Positions 7,211-14,362 of a stretch of DNA of 14,362 nucleotides are shown piece after piece; position 1 is the stretch's first letter; each line of letters starts with the position of its first letter. The notes under the pieces are model-generated. The model was not told where the DNA came from and ran no database searches. It worked only from the letters and a program-made list of their open reading frames with translations. This DNA comes from an uncultured Collinsella sp. (lineage in GTDB: Bacteria; Actinomycetota; Coriobacteriia; Coriobacteriales; Coriobacteriaceae). A program made the translations under genes and the position numbers. The stretch lies in contig CAAECF010000001.1 of NCBI GenBank assembly GCA_900754275.1, positions 1-14,362 on the forward strand. Reading direction: 5' to 3'.

Positions 7211-7489
7211 TTACTGGATGTTGTCGCGGATGCCCAGAGCCTTGATGAGCTCACGGTACTCGACGATGTCGTTCTTCTTGATGTAGGAGAGAAGACGACG
7301 ACGACGGCCGACGAGCATGAGCAGGCCACGACGGGTGTGGAAGTCCTTCTGGTGGGACTTCATGTGCTCGGTCAGCTCCTTGATGCGCTCGGACAGGATG
7401 GCGACCTGAACCTTGGGGTTGCCGGTGTCGACCGGGGTGTTACCGAACTGGGCAGTCAGCTCAGCCTTGCGCTCTTTGGAAACAGTCAT
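7211..7489 (-). CDS. rpsO: 30S ribosomal protein S15
   Basis: Primary 16S rRNA-binding protein that organises the central domain of the small subunit. The 92 residues from MTVSKERK compare with the usual ~89. Family features include NTPVDTGNPKVQVAIL, the HMKSHQKDFHTRRGL region and the basic VGRRRRLLSYIKK, ending IRDNIQ. The frame is open for another 32 codons upstream, but the ATG at 7489 has a well-placed AAAGGTG and matches the family N-terminus, so I start there. It is followed by an intrinsic terminator and pnp. S15 represses its own translation through an mRNA structure in several bacteria; a strong palindrome just before the ribosome binding site here could serve that purpose. Confidence 0.98.
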   Translation of the reverse strand: MTVSKERKAELTAQFGNTPVDTGNPKVQVAILSERIKELTEHMKSHQKDFHTRRGLLMLVGRRRRLLSYIKKNDIVEYRELIKALGIRDNIQ

Positions 7490-7509
7490 TGTTTCACCTT
7501 TCGTTTCTT

Positions 7510-7525
7510 GTCGCCCGCGGGCGAC
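7510..7525 (-). promoter_or_regulatory. Perfect palindrome in the rpsO leader
   Basis: A 16-base perfect palindrome (GTCGCCCGCGGGCGAC) lying 20 bases upstream of the rpsO start codon. As RNA it would form a 6-bp GC stem with a CGCG loop just before the Shine-Dalgarno motif. It is a plausible S15-binding or autoregulatory structure, but no family-specific S15 motif was identified. Confidence 0.45.
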
Positions 7526-7594
7526 ACTATTCGCCTCGGACTGGGAAGCCGTCGGTGGAGCGAGCATCCAAGGTCGAGGTACCAACAGGTCGGT

Positions 7595-7603
7595 ATGTTA
7601 CCA
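7595..7603 (-). promoter_or_regulatory. Candidate extended -10 promoter for rpsO
   Basis: On the minus strand this reads TGGTAACAT, an extended -10 (TGn) followed by a four-of-six -10 match, about 105 bases before the rpsO start. No convincing -35 is visible, which an extended -10 can tolerate. Weak call. Confidence 0.3.
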
Positions 7604-7627
7604 CAAGCAGACCGCCCATGCGCATCA

Positions 7628-8377
7628 TCACCGACCCAACATGAATTCCATCGCACGGAGGCGCTGGTCGGTGTGCGTCGCAGCCCACACATGCGAAAGC
7701 CCGAGCAAGAACGCCGCCGTATGCGGGTCGATTCGCTCGACCATGAGTGCATCGAAGGTCATGGACATGAGGGCGCGCAGCCACTCGACCTCACCGGTCG
7801 AAACCAGCTCGGCACCCGGAACGCTCGACGCGCACGAACCGCACATGAGCCCGCCCGCCTGGGGCGAAAAGTACGACAGCATGGGGTCTCCGCACAGCAC
7901 GCAGGCCGAAAAATCGGGTCGATAGCCCACGTGCGACAGAAGTTTAAAGACAAAGGCCGCCACGAGCAGGTCCATATGTGCCGAGTCGAGCCCACAGCCG
8001 ACAAGCGTGAGCGCCCGCTGCGTGATGGCAAAGGTAAACGGGTCCTCGGCGTCCTCGAATGAGCACACGCGCGCGACCTCGGCAATCGCGCTTGCGGCGC
8101 AGGTCGTCTCGTAATCGGGCGCGGCGCCAACCGGCGCTTCCAAAAGCTCGGCCTGAGAAACAACGTCGAGCGAGCGTCCATGTGCGAGCAGCATATCGAC
8201 GGTACAGAATAATTCGCAGCGCGCCGCCAAGCGCCCACCGGGTTTGCGGGCCCCCTTTGCCACGGCACGAACCTGACGACCCCGCTCGTCAAGCATCGTC
8301 AGAATCAGATCGGTCTCTTTGAGCTTGGTCTTGTCGAGCACGAGCACCTTCGTGCGATATGTCCGGGAGCCTGCCAT
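7628..8377 (-). CDS. recO: DNA repair protein RecO
   Basis: RecFOR-pathway mediator that helps load RecA onto SSB-coated single-stranded DNA. The 249 residues match the family. The N-terminal OB-fold begins RTYRTKVLVLDKTKLKE with GARKPGGRL around residues 42-50. The middle is helical, and a zinc-binding knuckle is formed by C159-x2-C162 and C179-x2-C182 (CVLCGD ... MCGSC). The ATG at 8377 lies 15 bases after the era stop, with only a modest GGA upstream at about 12 bases, so it may depend on coupled translation. It appears to be the last gene of the dnaJ-era-recO run. I see no clear terminator in the 138 bases before rpsO. Confidence 0.95.
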   Translation of the reverse strand: MAGSRTYRTKVLVLDKTKLKETDLILTMLDERGRQVRAVAKGARKPGGRLAARCELFCTVDMLLAHGRSLDVVSQAELLEAPVGAAPDYETTCAASAIAEVARVCSFEDAEDPFTFAITQRALTLVGCGLDSAHMDLLVAAFVFKLLSHVGYRPDFSACVLCGDPMLSYFSPQAGGLMCGSCASSVPGAELVSTGEVEWLRALMSMTFDALMVERIDPHTAAFLLGLSHVWAATHTDQRLRAMEFMLGR

Positions 8378-8392
8378 GCGCGCTGCGCGTCC

Positions 8393-9460
8393 TTAGTCCT
8401 CGGCGTTGTAGCCAAAGCGGCGAATCTGGGCCTCGTCGTCACGCCAGCCGGCCTTGACCTTCACGTCCAGCTCCAAAAAGACCTGCGTGCCAAAAATGCG
8501 CTCAAGATCGCGACGGGCGTCGATACCGATATGCTTGATCATCTCGCCGCCCTTGCCGATGATGATGCCCTTTTGGCCCTCGCGCTCGACGTAAATAGTG
8601 GCGTGCACGCGCAGCACCTTCTTGGTCTGCTCGAGCGCGTCGCAGATTACGCCAACGGAGTGAGGGATCTCATCACGGGTGCGGCGCAAGACCTTCTCGC
8701 GCACAAACTCGGCAACGAGCGTCTCGTCAGAAGCGTCGGTACCCATGTCCTCGGGGAACCAACGCGGGCCCTCGGGCAAAAAGTGCGCAACGGTCTCGAT
8801 AAAGGCATCGACGTTGAAGTTCTTGACCGACGACGTCACGATCTCGTCGTCAAAGTCCATAAGCTCGTGGGCTGCCTTAAGCTGCTCCATGACCTGTGCG
8901 GGGTCGGCCTCATCGGCCTTGGTGAGCACCAGGACCTTCTTGGAACGGGCATTCTTGACACGCTCGGCAACCCAGGCGTCTCCCCTGCCGATCGGTTTGG
9001 TGGCATCAATCAAAAACGCGACAACATCGACATCGTTCAGCTCGAACAGCGCGCTCTTGTTCAGCTCGGACCCTAGACCGTCCTTGGGCTTGTGGATACC
9101 CGGGGTATCGACAAAGACCAGCTGGTAGCCGGGGCGGTTGACGACGGCGCGCATGCGGCGGCGGGTCGTCTGGGCCACCGGCGAGGTGATGGCGACCTTT
9201 TTGCCATAGCAGGCGTTGAGCAGCGTTGACTTACCGGCGTTGGGGCGGCCGACCAAGGCCACGAAGCCACTGCGGAAACCGGGCTCAACGTCGCCAAAGC
9301 CCGCGAGGCTGTCGTCCTCATCGCACAGGGCGTCGAGCTCCTCGTCGCTCATGCCCTCAAACGGGTCGAACTCCTCGACTTCCTCATAGGCCTCGGTCGC
9401 CTTAGCATCCGGGGACTCGTCGTCCAAAATCTCATCGGTAGACTGCATATTGTCGGACAT
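8393..9460 (-). CDS. era: GTPase Era (30S assembly factor) with acidic N-terminal extension
   Basis: Ras-like GTPase that binds the 3' end of 16S rRNA and acts in late 30S assembly. The 355 residues exceed the usual ~300 because of a ~60-residue acidic N-terminal extension (EEVEEFDPFEG, DEELDALCDEDD). The GTPase motifs follow in order: G1 GRPNAGKS (71-78), G3 DTPG (118-121) and G4 TKAD (180-183), where NKxD is canonical. The KH domain has GIIIGKGG at 298-305, then VFLELDVKVKAGWR. The ATG at 9460 has AAAGGGA 6 bases upstream. The gene starts 12 bases after dgkA and ends 15 bases before recO. Assignment is secure; the purpose of the extension is unknown. Confidence 0.97.
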   Translation of the reverse strand: MSDNMQSTDEILDDESPDAKATEAYEEVEEFDPFEGMSDEELDALCDEDDSLAGFGDVEPGFRSGFVALVGRPNAGKSTLLNACYGKKVAITSPVAQTTRRRMRAVVNRPGYQLVFVDTPGIHKPKDGLGSELNKSALFELNDVDVVAFLIDATKPIGRGDAWVAERVKNARSKKVLVLTKADEADPAQVMEQLKAAHELMDFDDEIVTSSVKNFNVDAFIETVAHFLPEGPRWFPEDMGTDASDETLVAEFVREKVLRRTRDEIPHSVGVICDALEQTKKVLRVHATIYVEREGQKGIIIGKGGEMIKHIGIDARRDLERIFGTQVFLELDVKVKAGWRDDEAQIRRFGYNAED

Positions 9461-9472
9461 GGGAATCCCTTT

Positions 9473-9850
9473 CTAAATAAAGCCGAGCGCGTGGGCAAAT
9501 ACCAGCACGCCCACAATCGCGGCGGTGATGGAAAGAACGTATACAGAGGCGGCGGCGATGTCCTTGGCGCGTTTTGCCAGCGGATGGAGCTCCTGGGTCG
9601 CCAGATCGACAATGGCCTCCATGGCGGTATTGCACAGCTCGCCGTGAATCACCAGGCCGCAGCAGATGATAATCGTGGCCCACTCGGCAATGTCGAGCCC
9701 CACGATGCAGCCGGCAATGACGGTGCACACGCCCGCCACGAGCATGACCTTAATGTTGCGCTCGGTCTTGACGGCGGTGACGAAGCCCTCCATGGCGTAG
9801 GAGAACGACTTTAAAAAGGACGGATGGTCCTTGTTCGATCCGGGAATCAT
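9473..9850 (-). CDS. dgkA: Undecaprenol / diacylglycerol kinase (DgkA family)
   Basis: Small membrane kinase that phosphorylates undecaprenol in Gram-positive bacteria (UdpK) or diacylglycerol in E. coli, recycling lipid carriers for cell-wall synthesis. The 125 residues match the Gram-positive type. The N-terminal amphipathic segment SFSYAMEGF is followed by the conserved TERN (29-32), the signature ELCNTAMEAIVD (71-82) and KRAKDIAAASV (93-103). Three membrane helices lie at about 34-51, 56-70 and 99-122. The ATG at 9850 has GGAG 6 bases upstream, located directly after the ybeY stop. Substrate preference for undecaprenol is inferred from the Gram-positive context, not shown by the sequence. 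Confidence 0.93.
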   Translation of the reverse strand: MIPGSNKDHPSFLKSFSYAMEGFVTAVKTERNIKVMLVAGVCTVIAGCIVGLDIAEWATIIICCGLVIHGELCNTAMEAIVDLATQELHPLAKRAKDIAAASVYVLSITAAIVGVLVFAHALGFI

Positions 9851-9859
9851 AAACGGCTC

Positions 9860-10369
9860 CTAGTCGTGGGCATGATTGGTGATGGGGCCGACGTGAACCA
9901 GTTTGGGATCCTCGCCGCGCTCGAGCGCCAGATCGCGCAGGATAGCGTCCTCGCGGGCCTCCATAACCTCGGCCTCGTCGTCCTCGATGTGGTCATAGCC
10001 CAGCAGGTGCAGCATGCCGTGAACGAGCATCAGACGGCACTCGTCAGCGGGGCTATTGCCAAAACCGGGGGCCTGACGGGCAATAACCTGCGGGGCCAAG
10101 ATGATATCGCCGAGCTCGAGCGTCTCATCGGCGGGAATGTCATCGTCAAAGGCCGAATCGCACTCAAACGAGAGCACATCGGTGGTGCGGTCGATACCGC
10201 GCCACTCGTGGTTGAGCTCGTGCATCTCGTCCTTGTCGACATACGAAAGGGAAATCTCGACTTCACGCTCAACGCCCTCGGCGGCAAGCACGACCTCGCA
10301 GATGTGCTCCACCTCCTGAGCATCGAGCAGCGTATCGAGCTCGGCATCGTTGCTGATCAATACACTCAA
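9860..10369 (-). CDS. ybeY: Endoribonuclease YbeY (16S rRNA 3'-end maturation)
   Basis: Zinc-dependent single-strand endoribonuclease that acts in 16S rRNA 3'-end processing and ribosome quality control. The 169 residues include the core motif DVLSFE (64-69) and the zinc signature HGMLHLLGYDH (117-127, ligands H117, H121 and H127). I chose a TTG start at 10369, whose TTGA overlaps the TGA stop of the phoH-like gene by three bases. AAAGGAG lies 5 bases upstream, inside the end of that gene. Another TTG three codons later is possible but is worse spaced. It sits between the phoH-like gene and dgkA-era, a widely conserved order that ties it to 30S maturation along with Era. Confidence 0.96.
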   Translation of the reverse strand: MSVLISNDAELDTLLDAQEVEHICEVVLAAEGVEREVEISLSYVDKDEMHELNHEWRGIDRTTDVLSFECDSAFDDDIPADETLELGDIILAPQVIARQAPGFGNSPADECRLMLVHGMLHLLGYDHIEDDEAEVMEAREDAILRDLALERGEDPKLVHVGPITNHAHD

Positions 10370-11352
10370 CGGGACTCCTTTCGGTCGCGTGAGCGTTGCT
10401 CACGCACGTCATCATAAGCATCATATGCCTCAACGATACAACCCACTAGGGCATGACGCACCACGTCGGCACGCTCGAGGTGAGAAAATGCCACATCGTC
10501 GACACGGCCCAAAATCTTCTCGACATCCGCCAAGCCACCACGACGACCCACCAGGTCGCGCTGGCTGAGGTCGCCGGTAATCACGAACTTGGAGTTGAAT
10601 CCAAGGCGTGTCAGGAACATCTTCATCTGCTCGGGCGTGGTATTTTGCGCCTCGTCGAGCACCACGAAAGCATCGCTCAGCGTACGACCGCGCATGTAGG
10701 CGAGCGGGGCGATCTCGATCACGCCGCGCTCCATAAGCTCATCGGTGCGCTCACGATCCATCATGTCAAAAAGGGCATCGTAGAGCGGGCGCATGTACGG
10801 ATCGATCTTTTCCTCGAGGGTGCCGGGCAAAAAGCCCAGGTTCTCCCCTGCTTCGACAACCGGACGCGTCAAGATCAAACGGCCCACCTCATGGCGCTTG
10901 AGCGCGGCAACGGCGAGCGCCATGGCCAGATAGGTCTTGCCGGTACCGGCAGGACCCAAGCCAAAGGTGATGGTATGCGAGCGAATGGCATCCACATAGC
11001 GCTTTTGCCCAAGCGTCTTGGGACGAATGACGCGACCGCGATACGAAAGCAGCACGTCATCGCGAAGCGATGTGGCCTCATGCTCGCCGTCGCGCAAGAC
11101 GGCCAGGCAACGCGAGACATCGTCGGCAGACAGGGTACGACCGGCCGCCGCCTCGCGAAAAGCATGTTCGAAAAAGCGAGCCACGAGCTCGACCTCGTCC
11201 GGGTCGCCGCTCACGGAGATCCTATCGCCACGGGCGACCACGTGAGCGCGAACCAAGCTCTCGAGCGCACGAAGGACGCCGTCGCCGGCGCCCAAAACAC
11301 GCGAGGGATCAACTCCCTCGGGAACGGTAAGTCTAATCTTCGAGGCTTCCAT
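10366..11352 (-). CDS. ybeZ: PhoH-like ATPase (YbeZ type)
   Basis: P-loop ATPase of the PhoH family, usually next to ybeY. The E. coli counterpart YbeZ interacts with YbeY; the biochemical role is thought to be RNA-related but is not well defined. From the ATG at 11352 it has 328 residues. Walker A GPAGTGKT is at 133-140 and Walker B VVLDEAQN at 230-237, with TRPVVEAGE and the sensor-like FVITGDLSQRDL between and after them. The frame is open 35 codons further upstream inside mtaB, but the conserved region begins after MEASKIRL and a GGAGG lies 3 bases before this ATG (rather close). The start overlaps the end of mtaB by 20 bases. The last codons carry the ribosome binding site for ybeY. Confidence 0.93.
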   Translation of the reverse strand: MEASKIRLTVPEGVDPSRVLGAGDGVLRALESLVRAHVVARGDRISVSGDPDEVELVARFFEHAFREAAAGRTLSADDVSRCLAVLRDGEHEATSLRDDVLLSYRGRVIRPKTLGQKRYVDAIRSHTITFGLGPAGTGKTYLAMALAVAALKRHEVGRLILTRPVVEAGENLGFLPGTLEEKIDPYMRPLYDALFDMMDRERTDELMERGVIEIAPLAYMRGRTLSDAFVVLDEAQNTTPEQMKMFLTRLGFNSKFVITGDLSQRDLVGRRGGLADVEKILGRVDDVAFSHLERADVVRHALVGCIVEAYDAYDDVREQRSRDRKESR

Positions 11353-12625
11353 GGACCTCCCTGCGCGCATGGACCAAGCCGGAATCATCGACTCCGATGA
11401 TAGCAACATCGAGCAGGCACGGGGCTGTAAGTCCACAGGTATCGTCAAGACGGGCATGATGGAACGAACCGAGCGTCAGGTTGTCACCATACTCGAGCAC
11501 GGCGCGCTCAACGGTGCCCACGCGACGACGAGCGTCGGCGATAGCGAGCTCCTGCGCCGCGTCTCGCATACGGCGGCTGCGCTCGGCCATAACCTCGGGC
11601 GGCACCTGGTCGGGCATGTCGGCAGCAAGGGTACCGGGACGCTTACTGTAGCGGAACACGTGCATACGCGAGAACCCCACGCGGCGGCACAGCGCCAGCG
11701 ACTCCTCGAACTCCTCGTCCGTCTCACCAGGAAAACCGACGATGACGTCGCACGAAAGAGACGCCTGCGGCAGGATGGCGCGAATCATGCGCACCGTGTC
11801 CTCAAAGGCCTCGGCACTATAGGGACGACCCATGCGATGCAGCGTCGCCGTACAGCCGGACTGTACGGGCAGGTGCAAAAACGGGGCAATACGCTGCGGA
11901 TAGCGCGCCATAACCTTAAGCAGGCGCTCAGAGATATCCATGGGTTCGACCGAGGAAATGCGCACATGCGCAATAGTCGTGCGCTCCATGATGGCCTCGA
12001 GCAGCTCATCGATTTCGACATGCTCGTCGGTCGCGCTCTTGCCATCGTAGGCACCCAGGTTCACACCGGTCAGCACCACCTCGGGCACGCCGGCCTCCTG
12101 GGCCTCGCGAACTTGCTCAAGCACGGACTCGACGGGCACGGAACGCTCGGGACCGCGGGCCTTCCACACGATGCAATAGGTGCAACGGTGGTTGCAGCCA
12201 TCCTGGATCTTCACACCCAGACGCGAGCGACCCAGAGCGTCGACCACATCGCTGTCGCTGCAGGCGGCCACACTATCGGATTCGACACCCAGCACATCGC
12301 AGACACGTTCGGCGACATCGATCTTAGACGGCTCGGCAATCACGCGATCCGAAAGCTCCAACAGCTCCTCGGGATGCAAATTGACCACGCATCCGGTCAC
12401 GACTACATAGGGCTCATTTGGATGGGCCAGCGCATGACGGACGGCCTTACGGGTCTTGGCCTCGGCCTCGCCCGTAACGGCACAGGTGTTAATGACGATC
12501 AGGTCGGCATCCTGGGGCTCCACCATAGCAAAACCCAGGCGCATAAGATCGGCAGTGATACGGTCAGACTCAACCCGGTTGACACGGCAGCCGAGGTTGA
12601 CGACGGAAATATGGGGTGCGAGCAC
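11333..12625 (-). CDS. mtaB: tRNA t6A37 methylthiotransferase MtaB
   Basis: Radical-SAM methylthiotransferase that converts N6-threonylcarbamoyladenosine at tRNA position 37 to the 2-methylthio form. The 430 residues fit the MtaB/YqeV group. The N-terminal UPF0004 domain has the auxiliary-cluster cysteines C13 (LGCRVN), C48 (INTCAVT) and C79 (VTGCV). The radical-SAM motif CNHRCTYC (144-151) is followed by VLTGVNLGAYDG. The C-terminal end is a short TRAM-like region. LGCRVN together with the NTCAVT motif favours MtaB over MiaB or RimO. The GTG start at 12625 has AAGGAG 5 bases upstream, immediately after the dnaJ stop. In many Gram-positive bacteria rsmE lies between dnaJ and mtaB; it is absent here. 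Confidence 0.95.
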   Translation of the reverse strand: MLAPHISVVNLGCRVNRVESDRITADLMRLGFAMVEPQDADLIVINTCAVTGEAEAKTRKAVRHALAHPNEPYVVVTGCVVNLHPEELLELSDRVIAEPSKIDVAERVCDVLGVESDSVAACSDSDVVDALGRSRLGVKIQDGCNHRCTYCIVWKARGPERSVPVESVLEQVREAQEAGVPEVVLTGVNLGAYDGKSATDEHVEIDELLEAIMERTTIAHVRISSVEPMDISERLLKVMARYPQRIAPFLHLPVQSGCTATLHRMGRPYSAEAFEDTVRMIRAILPQASLSCDVIVGFPGETDEEFEESLALCRRVGFSRMHVFRYSKRPGTLAADMPDQVPPEVMAERSRRMRDAAQELAIADARRRVGTVERAVLEYGDNLTLGSFHHARLDDTCGLTAPCLLDVAIIGVDDSGLVHARREVHGSLED

Positions 12626-12634
12626 GCGGGCTCC

Positions 12635-13783
12635 TTAATCGAGGATATCGTCGAGGGCACTCTTGATACGGTCGGTCACCGACTTCTTACCGGAAGCGAC
12701 GTCATCGCCCATCTCATCGGCAAAAGCACGGAGCAGCTCGCGCTGCATATTGGAAAGATTGGTGGGAACGACCACGCGCAGTTGCACGATCAAGCGGCCA
12801 CGCGAACCGCCACCGCCAATGCGCGGCATGCCGTAATTATTGACGCTCACGGTGTCGCCGTACTGGGCGCCGGCGGGGACGCACACCTTAACGACCTCGT
12901 CGGGCATAATGCCCTCGACATCGATCTCGCAGCCGAGCGCAGCCTGCGCAATCGAGATATCGCTCACCAGGTACAGGTCGTCACCGTTGCGCTTAAAGCG
13001 CTCATGGTCGGCAACGCGCACGTTGACAATCAAGTCGCCCGAAGGCTCGCCGCGAAGACCGGCCTCGCCAAAGCCGCTCACACGCAGCTGTCGACCGGTC
13101 GAAACGCCGGCGGGAATATCGATGTCAATCTTTTCATGCGAAGGCGTGCGGCCCTGACCATCGCAGGTCTCGCAGGGATGGTCGATAACCGTGCCCTCGC
13201 CATGGCAGTCGGGGCAAGGCGAGGAAGACTGAACCTGGCCCAAAAACGATCGCTGAACCGTCGTGACATAGCCCGTGCCGTGGCAGCGGCCGCACTGCTT
13301 TTCCTGTGCGCCCTCTGCCCTACCGGTGCCATTGCAGTCCTCGCAAGGAGCAAAGCGGTCATAGCTGATTGTCTTTTTGCAGCCGAGCGCCGCCTCCTCG
13401 AGCGTCACCGAAAGCGAGATGGCCATGTCACGACCGCGACGACGCTCGCGACGGCTGCGGGCGCCACCGCCGGCACCGCCGCCAAAAAACGACGAGAACA
13501 AGTCGTCCATGCCCATACCACCAAAGATATCGTTGATATCGACGTAGCCCGAACCACCAGGGCCGTCGGCAGTGCCGTAACGGTCGTAGTTAGCACGCTT
13601 CTGCTCATCGGAAAGAACGGAATAGGCCTCGTTGAGCTCCTTGAACTTGGCCTCGGCCTCGGGGTCGTCCGAAACGTCCGGGTGTACGGTACGGGCCTTC
13701 TTTAGAAACGCGCGCTTAATCGTCCGCGCGTCGGCATCCTTGTCGACGCCAAGTACCTCGTAGTAATCCCTATTTTCCGACAC
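12635..13783 (-). CDS. dnaJ: Chaperone protein DnaJ
   Basis: Hsp40 co-chaperone that delivers substrates to DnaK and stimulates its ATPase. From the GTG at 13783 it has 382 residues. The J domain (about 6-70) has HPD at 34-36, and a short Gly/Phe-rich stretch lies at ~87-108. Four zinc repeats follow: CEDCNGTG (147), CGRCHGTG (164), CPDCHGEG (190) and CETCDGQG (204), then the C-terminal substrate-binding domains. The frame continues 22 codons upstream, but GGAAGGA lies 7 bases before this GTG and the family N-terminus starts at DYYEVLGV. No CIRCE or HAIR-type heat-shock operator is visible upstream. It follows another DnaJ-like gene by 81 bases and ends 9 bases before mtaB. The C-terminal domain is clearly paralogous to that upstream protein. 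Confidence 0.97.
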   Translation of the reverse strand: MSENRDYYEVLGVDKDADARTIKRAFLKKARTVHPDVSDDPEAEAKFKELNEAYSVLSDEQKRANYDRYGTADGPGGSGYVDINDIFGGMGMDDLFSSFFGGGAGGGARSRRERRRGRDMAISLSVTLEEAALGCKKTISYDRFAPCEDCNGTGRAEGAQEKQCGRCHGTGYVTTVQRSFLGQVQSSSPCPDCHGEGTVIDHPCETCDGQGRTPSHEKIDIDIPAGVSTGRQLRVSGFGEAGLRGEPSGDLIVNVRVADHERFKRNGDDLYLVSDISIAQAALGCEIDVEGIMPDEVVKVCVPAGAQYGDTVSVNNYGMPRIGGGGSRGRLIVQLRVVVPTNLSNMQRELLRAFADEMGDDVASGKKSVTDRIKSALDDILD

Positions 13784-13804
13784 GACCGAATCCTTCCGAC
13801 TTTC

Positions 13805-13833
13805 ATTATTGTCACAGTGCGTCCTATACCCAA
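13805..13833 (-). promoter_or_regulatory. Candidate promoter for dnaJ and downstream genes
   Basis: On the minus strand, TTGGGT (13828-13833) and AATAAT (13805-13810, five of six -10 matches) are separated by 17 bases. The -10 lies 21 bases before the dnaJ GTG, giving a short leader that still includes the Shine-Dalgarno motif. The -35 is weak. It is the best promoter-like pair in the 81-base gap. Confidence 0.35.
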
Positions 13834-13864
13834 GCTGGGCCAACCGCAAACAGAGGGTTTGATG

Positions 13865-14362
13865 TTATTGCATTCCGTAAGGCGAAAGCATGGCCCGTTG
13901 CGAGCAGCTCGCGAACCAAACCGACACGAGCGCGAACATGAAGCCATTGGCAAAACCGTTGGCAAACTGCATCGCACCGCGCTTCCACCACAGCAGGCTG
14001 CGATGAAGCACGCCGTCCGAAAGCACCATGAACAGGCCCATGGTAAACGGAATAAAGCACATCACAGCAAAGGCCGAGAACACGCCCGAGATGGCCGAGA
14101 GTACCAAAAACGGCGCCACGATGCCCATCAGGTAAAAACCGGTACGAGCTTTGCCTTCCAAGCGCTCGGACTCGACATGGGCACGGCCGACTAGATCACC
14201 GCCAGCGGCACCGTTAGTGCCGGCGTGACCCATGCCGCTAATGCGGACCTCGTCGCCATCGTGCGTGCCGGCAGGAAACTCAATCGTCTGCTCGGAGGTT
14301 ACGCGAGTACGACCGCTGCCACCGCAATCGGGGCAGGGGGCGGCCACGACCTTACCGGAAAC
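13865..14362 (-). CDS. DnaJ-like protein with C-terminal membrane domain (partial, N-terminus outside window)
   Basis: The last ~165 codons of a gene entering from the right edge. The visible part begins VSGKVVAAP, then the zinc-repeat motif CPDCGGSG and a segment that aligns with the DnaJ C-terminal domain (IEFPAGTHDGDEVRISGMG against IDIPAGVSTGRQLRVSGFG in the neighbouring dnaJ, and GGDLVGRAHV against SGDLIVNVRV). DnaJ would continue for ~130 more residues. Here the chain switches right after ERLEGKART to three hydrophobic segments (about 87-69, 69-50 and 30-12 residues from the end) and ends SPYGMQ. I read it as a membrane-anchored J-protein paralogue, or a protein that has lost its J domain; only the missing N-terminus can tell. 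There is no sign of a frameshift at the junction. Confidence 0.8.
   Translation of the reverse strand, partial: VSGKVVAAPCPDCGGSGRTRVTSEQTIEFPAGTHDGDEVRISGMGHAGTNGAAGGDLVGRAHVESERLEGKARTGFYLMGIVAPFLVLSAISGVFSAFAVMCFIPFTMGLFMVLSDGVLHRSLLWWKRGAMQFANGFANGFMFALVSVWFASCSQRAMLSPYGMQ

Noticed and set aside
7490..7585. 32-codon upstream extension of rpsO
   Set aside because: S15 begins at MTVSKERK with its own ribosome binding site; the extension covers the leader palindrome.
11353..11457. 35-codon upstream extension of the PhoH-like gene
   Set aside because: It lies wholly inside mtaB; the ATG at 11352 has an adjacent GGAGG and matches the start of conserved sequence.
11351..13705. 784-codon plus-strand open frame over mtaB and dnaJ
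   Set aside because: It crosses two well-defined minus-strand genes and has no domain; it is a shadow.
13784..13849. 22-codon upstream extension of dnaJ
   Set aside because: The GTG at 13783 has a well-placed GGAAGGA and gives the usual DnaJ N-terminus; the extension overlaps the candidate promoter.

Overview
The window is GC-rich, and all twelve protein genes I accept lie on the minus strand, so transcription runs from high to low coordinates. The gene content (RNase J, Gram-positive-type undecaprenol kinase, FtsK/SpoIIIE, MtaB, and a phoH-ybeY-dgkA-era-recO series) and the sequence style suggest a Gram-positive gut actinobacterium of the Coriobacteriia, most likely Collinsella or a close relative. 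That placement is inference from protein appearance; no database was searched.

Layout in the direction of transcription. First (14362-7628) is a compact run: the C-terminal part of a membrane-anchored DnaJ-like protein, then dnaJ, mtaB, phoH-like (ybeZ type), ybeY, dgkA/udpK, era and recO. Most junctions in this run are a few bases apart or overlap, with Shine-Dalgarno motifs in or just after the preceding stop, as expected for one operon. Next come rpsO (ribosomal protein S15) and pnp (PNPase), separated by a strong intrinsic terminator and a string of leader hairpins. Downstream of pnp is a 640-base non-coding stretch (4174-4813). Last are the RNase J gene (4173-2503) and, one base later, an FtsK/SpoIIIE translocase gene that runs off the left edge.

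Much of the window concerns RNA maturation and decay. YbeY and Era act on 16S rRNA 3'-end maturation and 30S assembly, S15 is a primary 16S binder, MtaB modifies tRNA, and PNPase and RNase J are 3' and 5' exonucleases. The other genes serve protein folding (DnaJ), lipid-carrier recycling (UdpK), recombination (RecO) and chromosome segregation (FtsK).

The part I cannot explain is the pnp-rnj gap. It holds two copies of an 85-base core element (4386-4470 on plus, 4651-4735 on minus) that align without gaps with 11 differences. Six of those differences form three fully compensated base pairs in a 9-bp hairpin with an invariant ATTAA loop. Each copy sits inside a long inverted repeat (35 bp perfect in one, 38 bp with one mismatch in the other), and the outer arms of the two copies are unrelated in sequence. 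Conserved core segments with sequence-variable but self-complementary stems point to a structured RNA or a palindrome-borne mobile element. I do not recognise the family. Also worth a look: a twelve-residue motif duplicated in the FtsK linker with only synonymous differences, and the DnaJ-membrane fusion gene.
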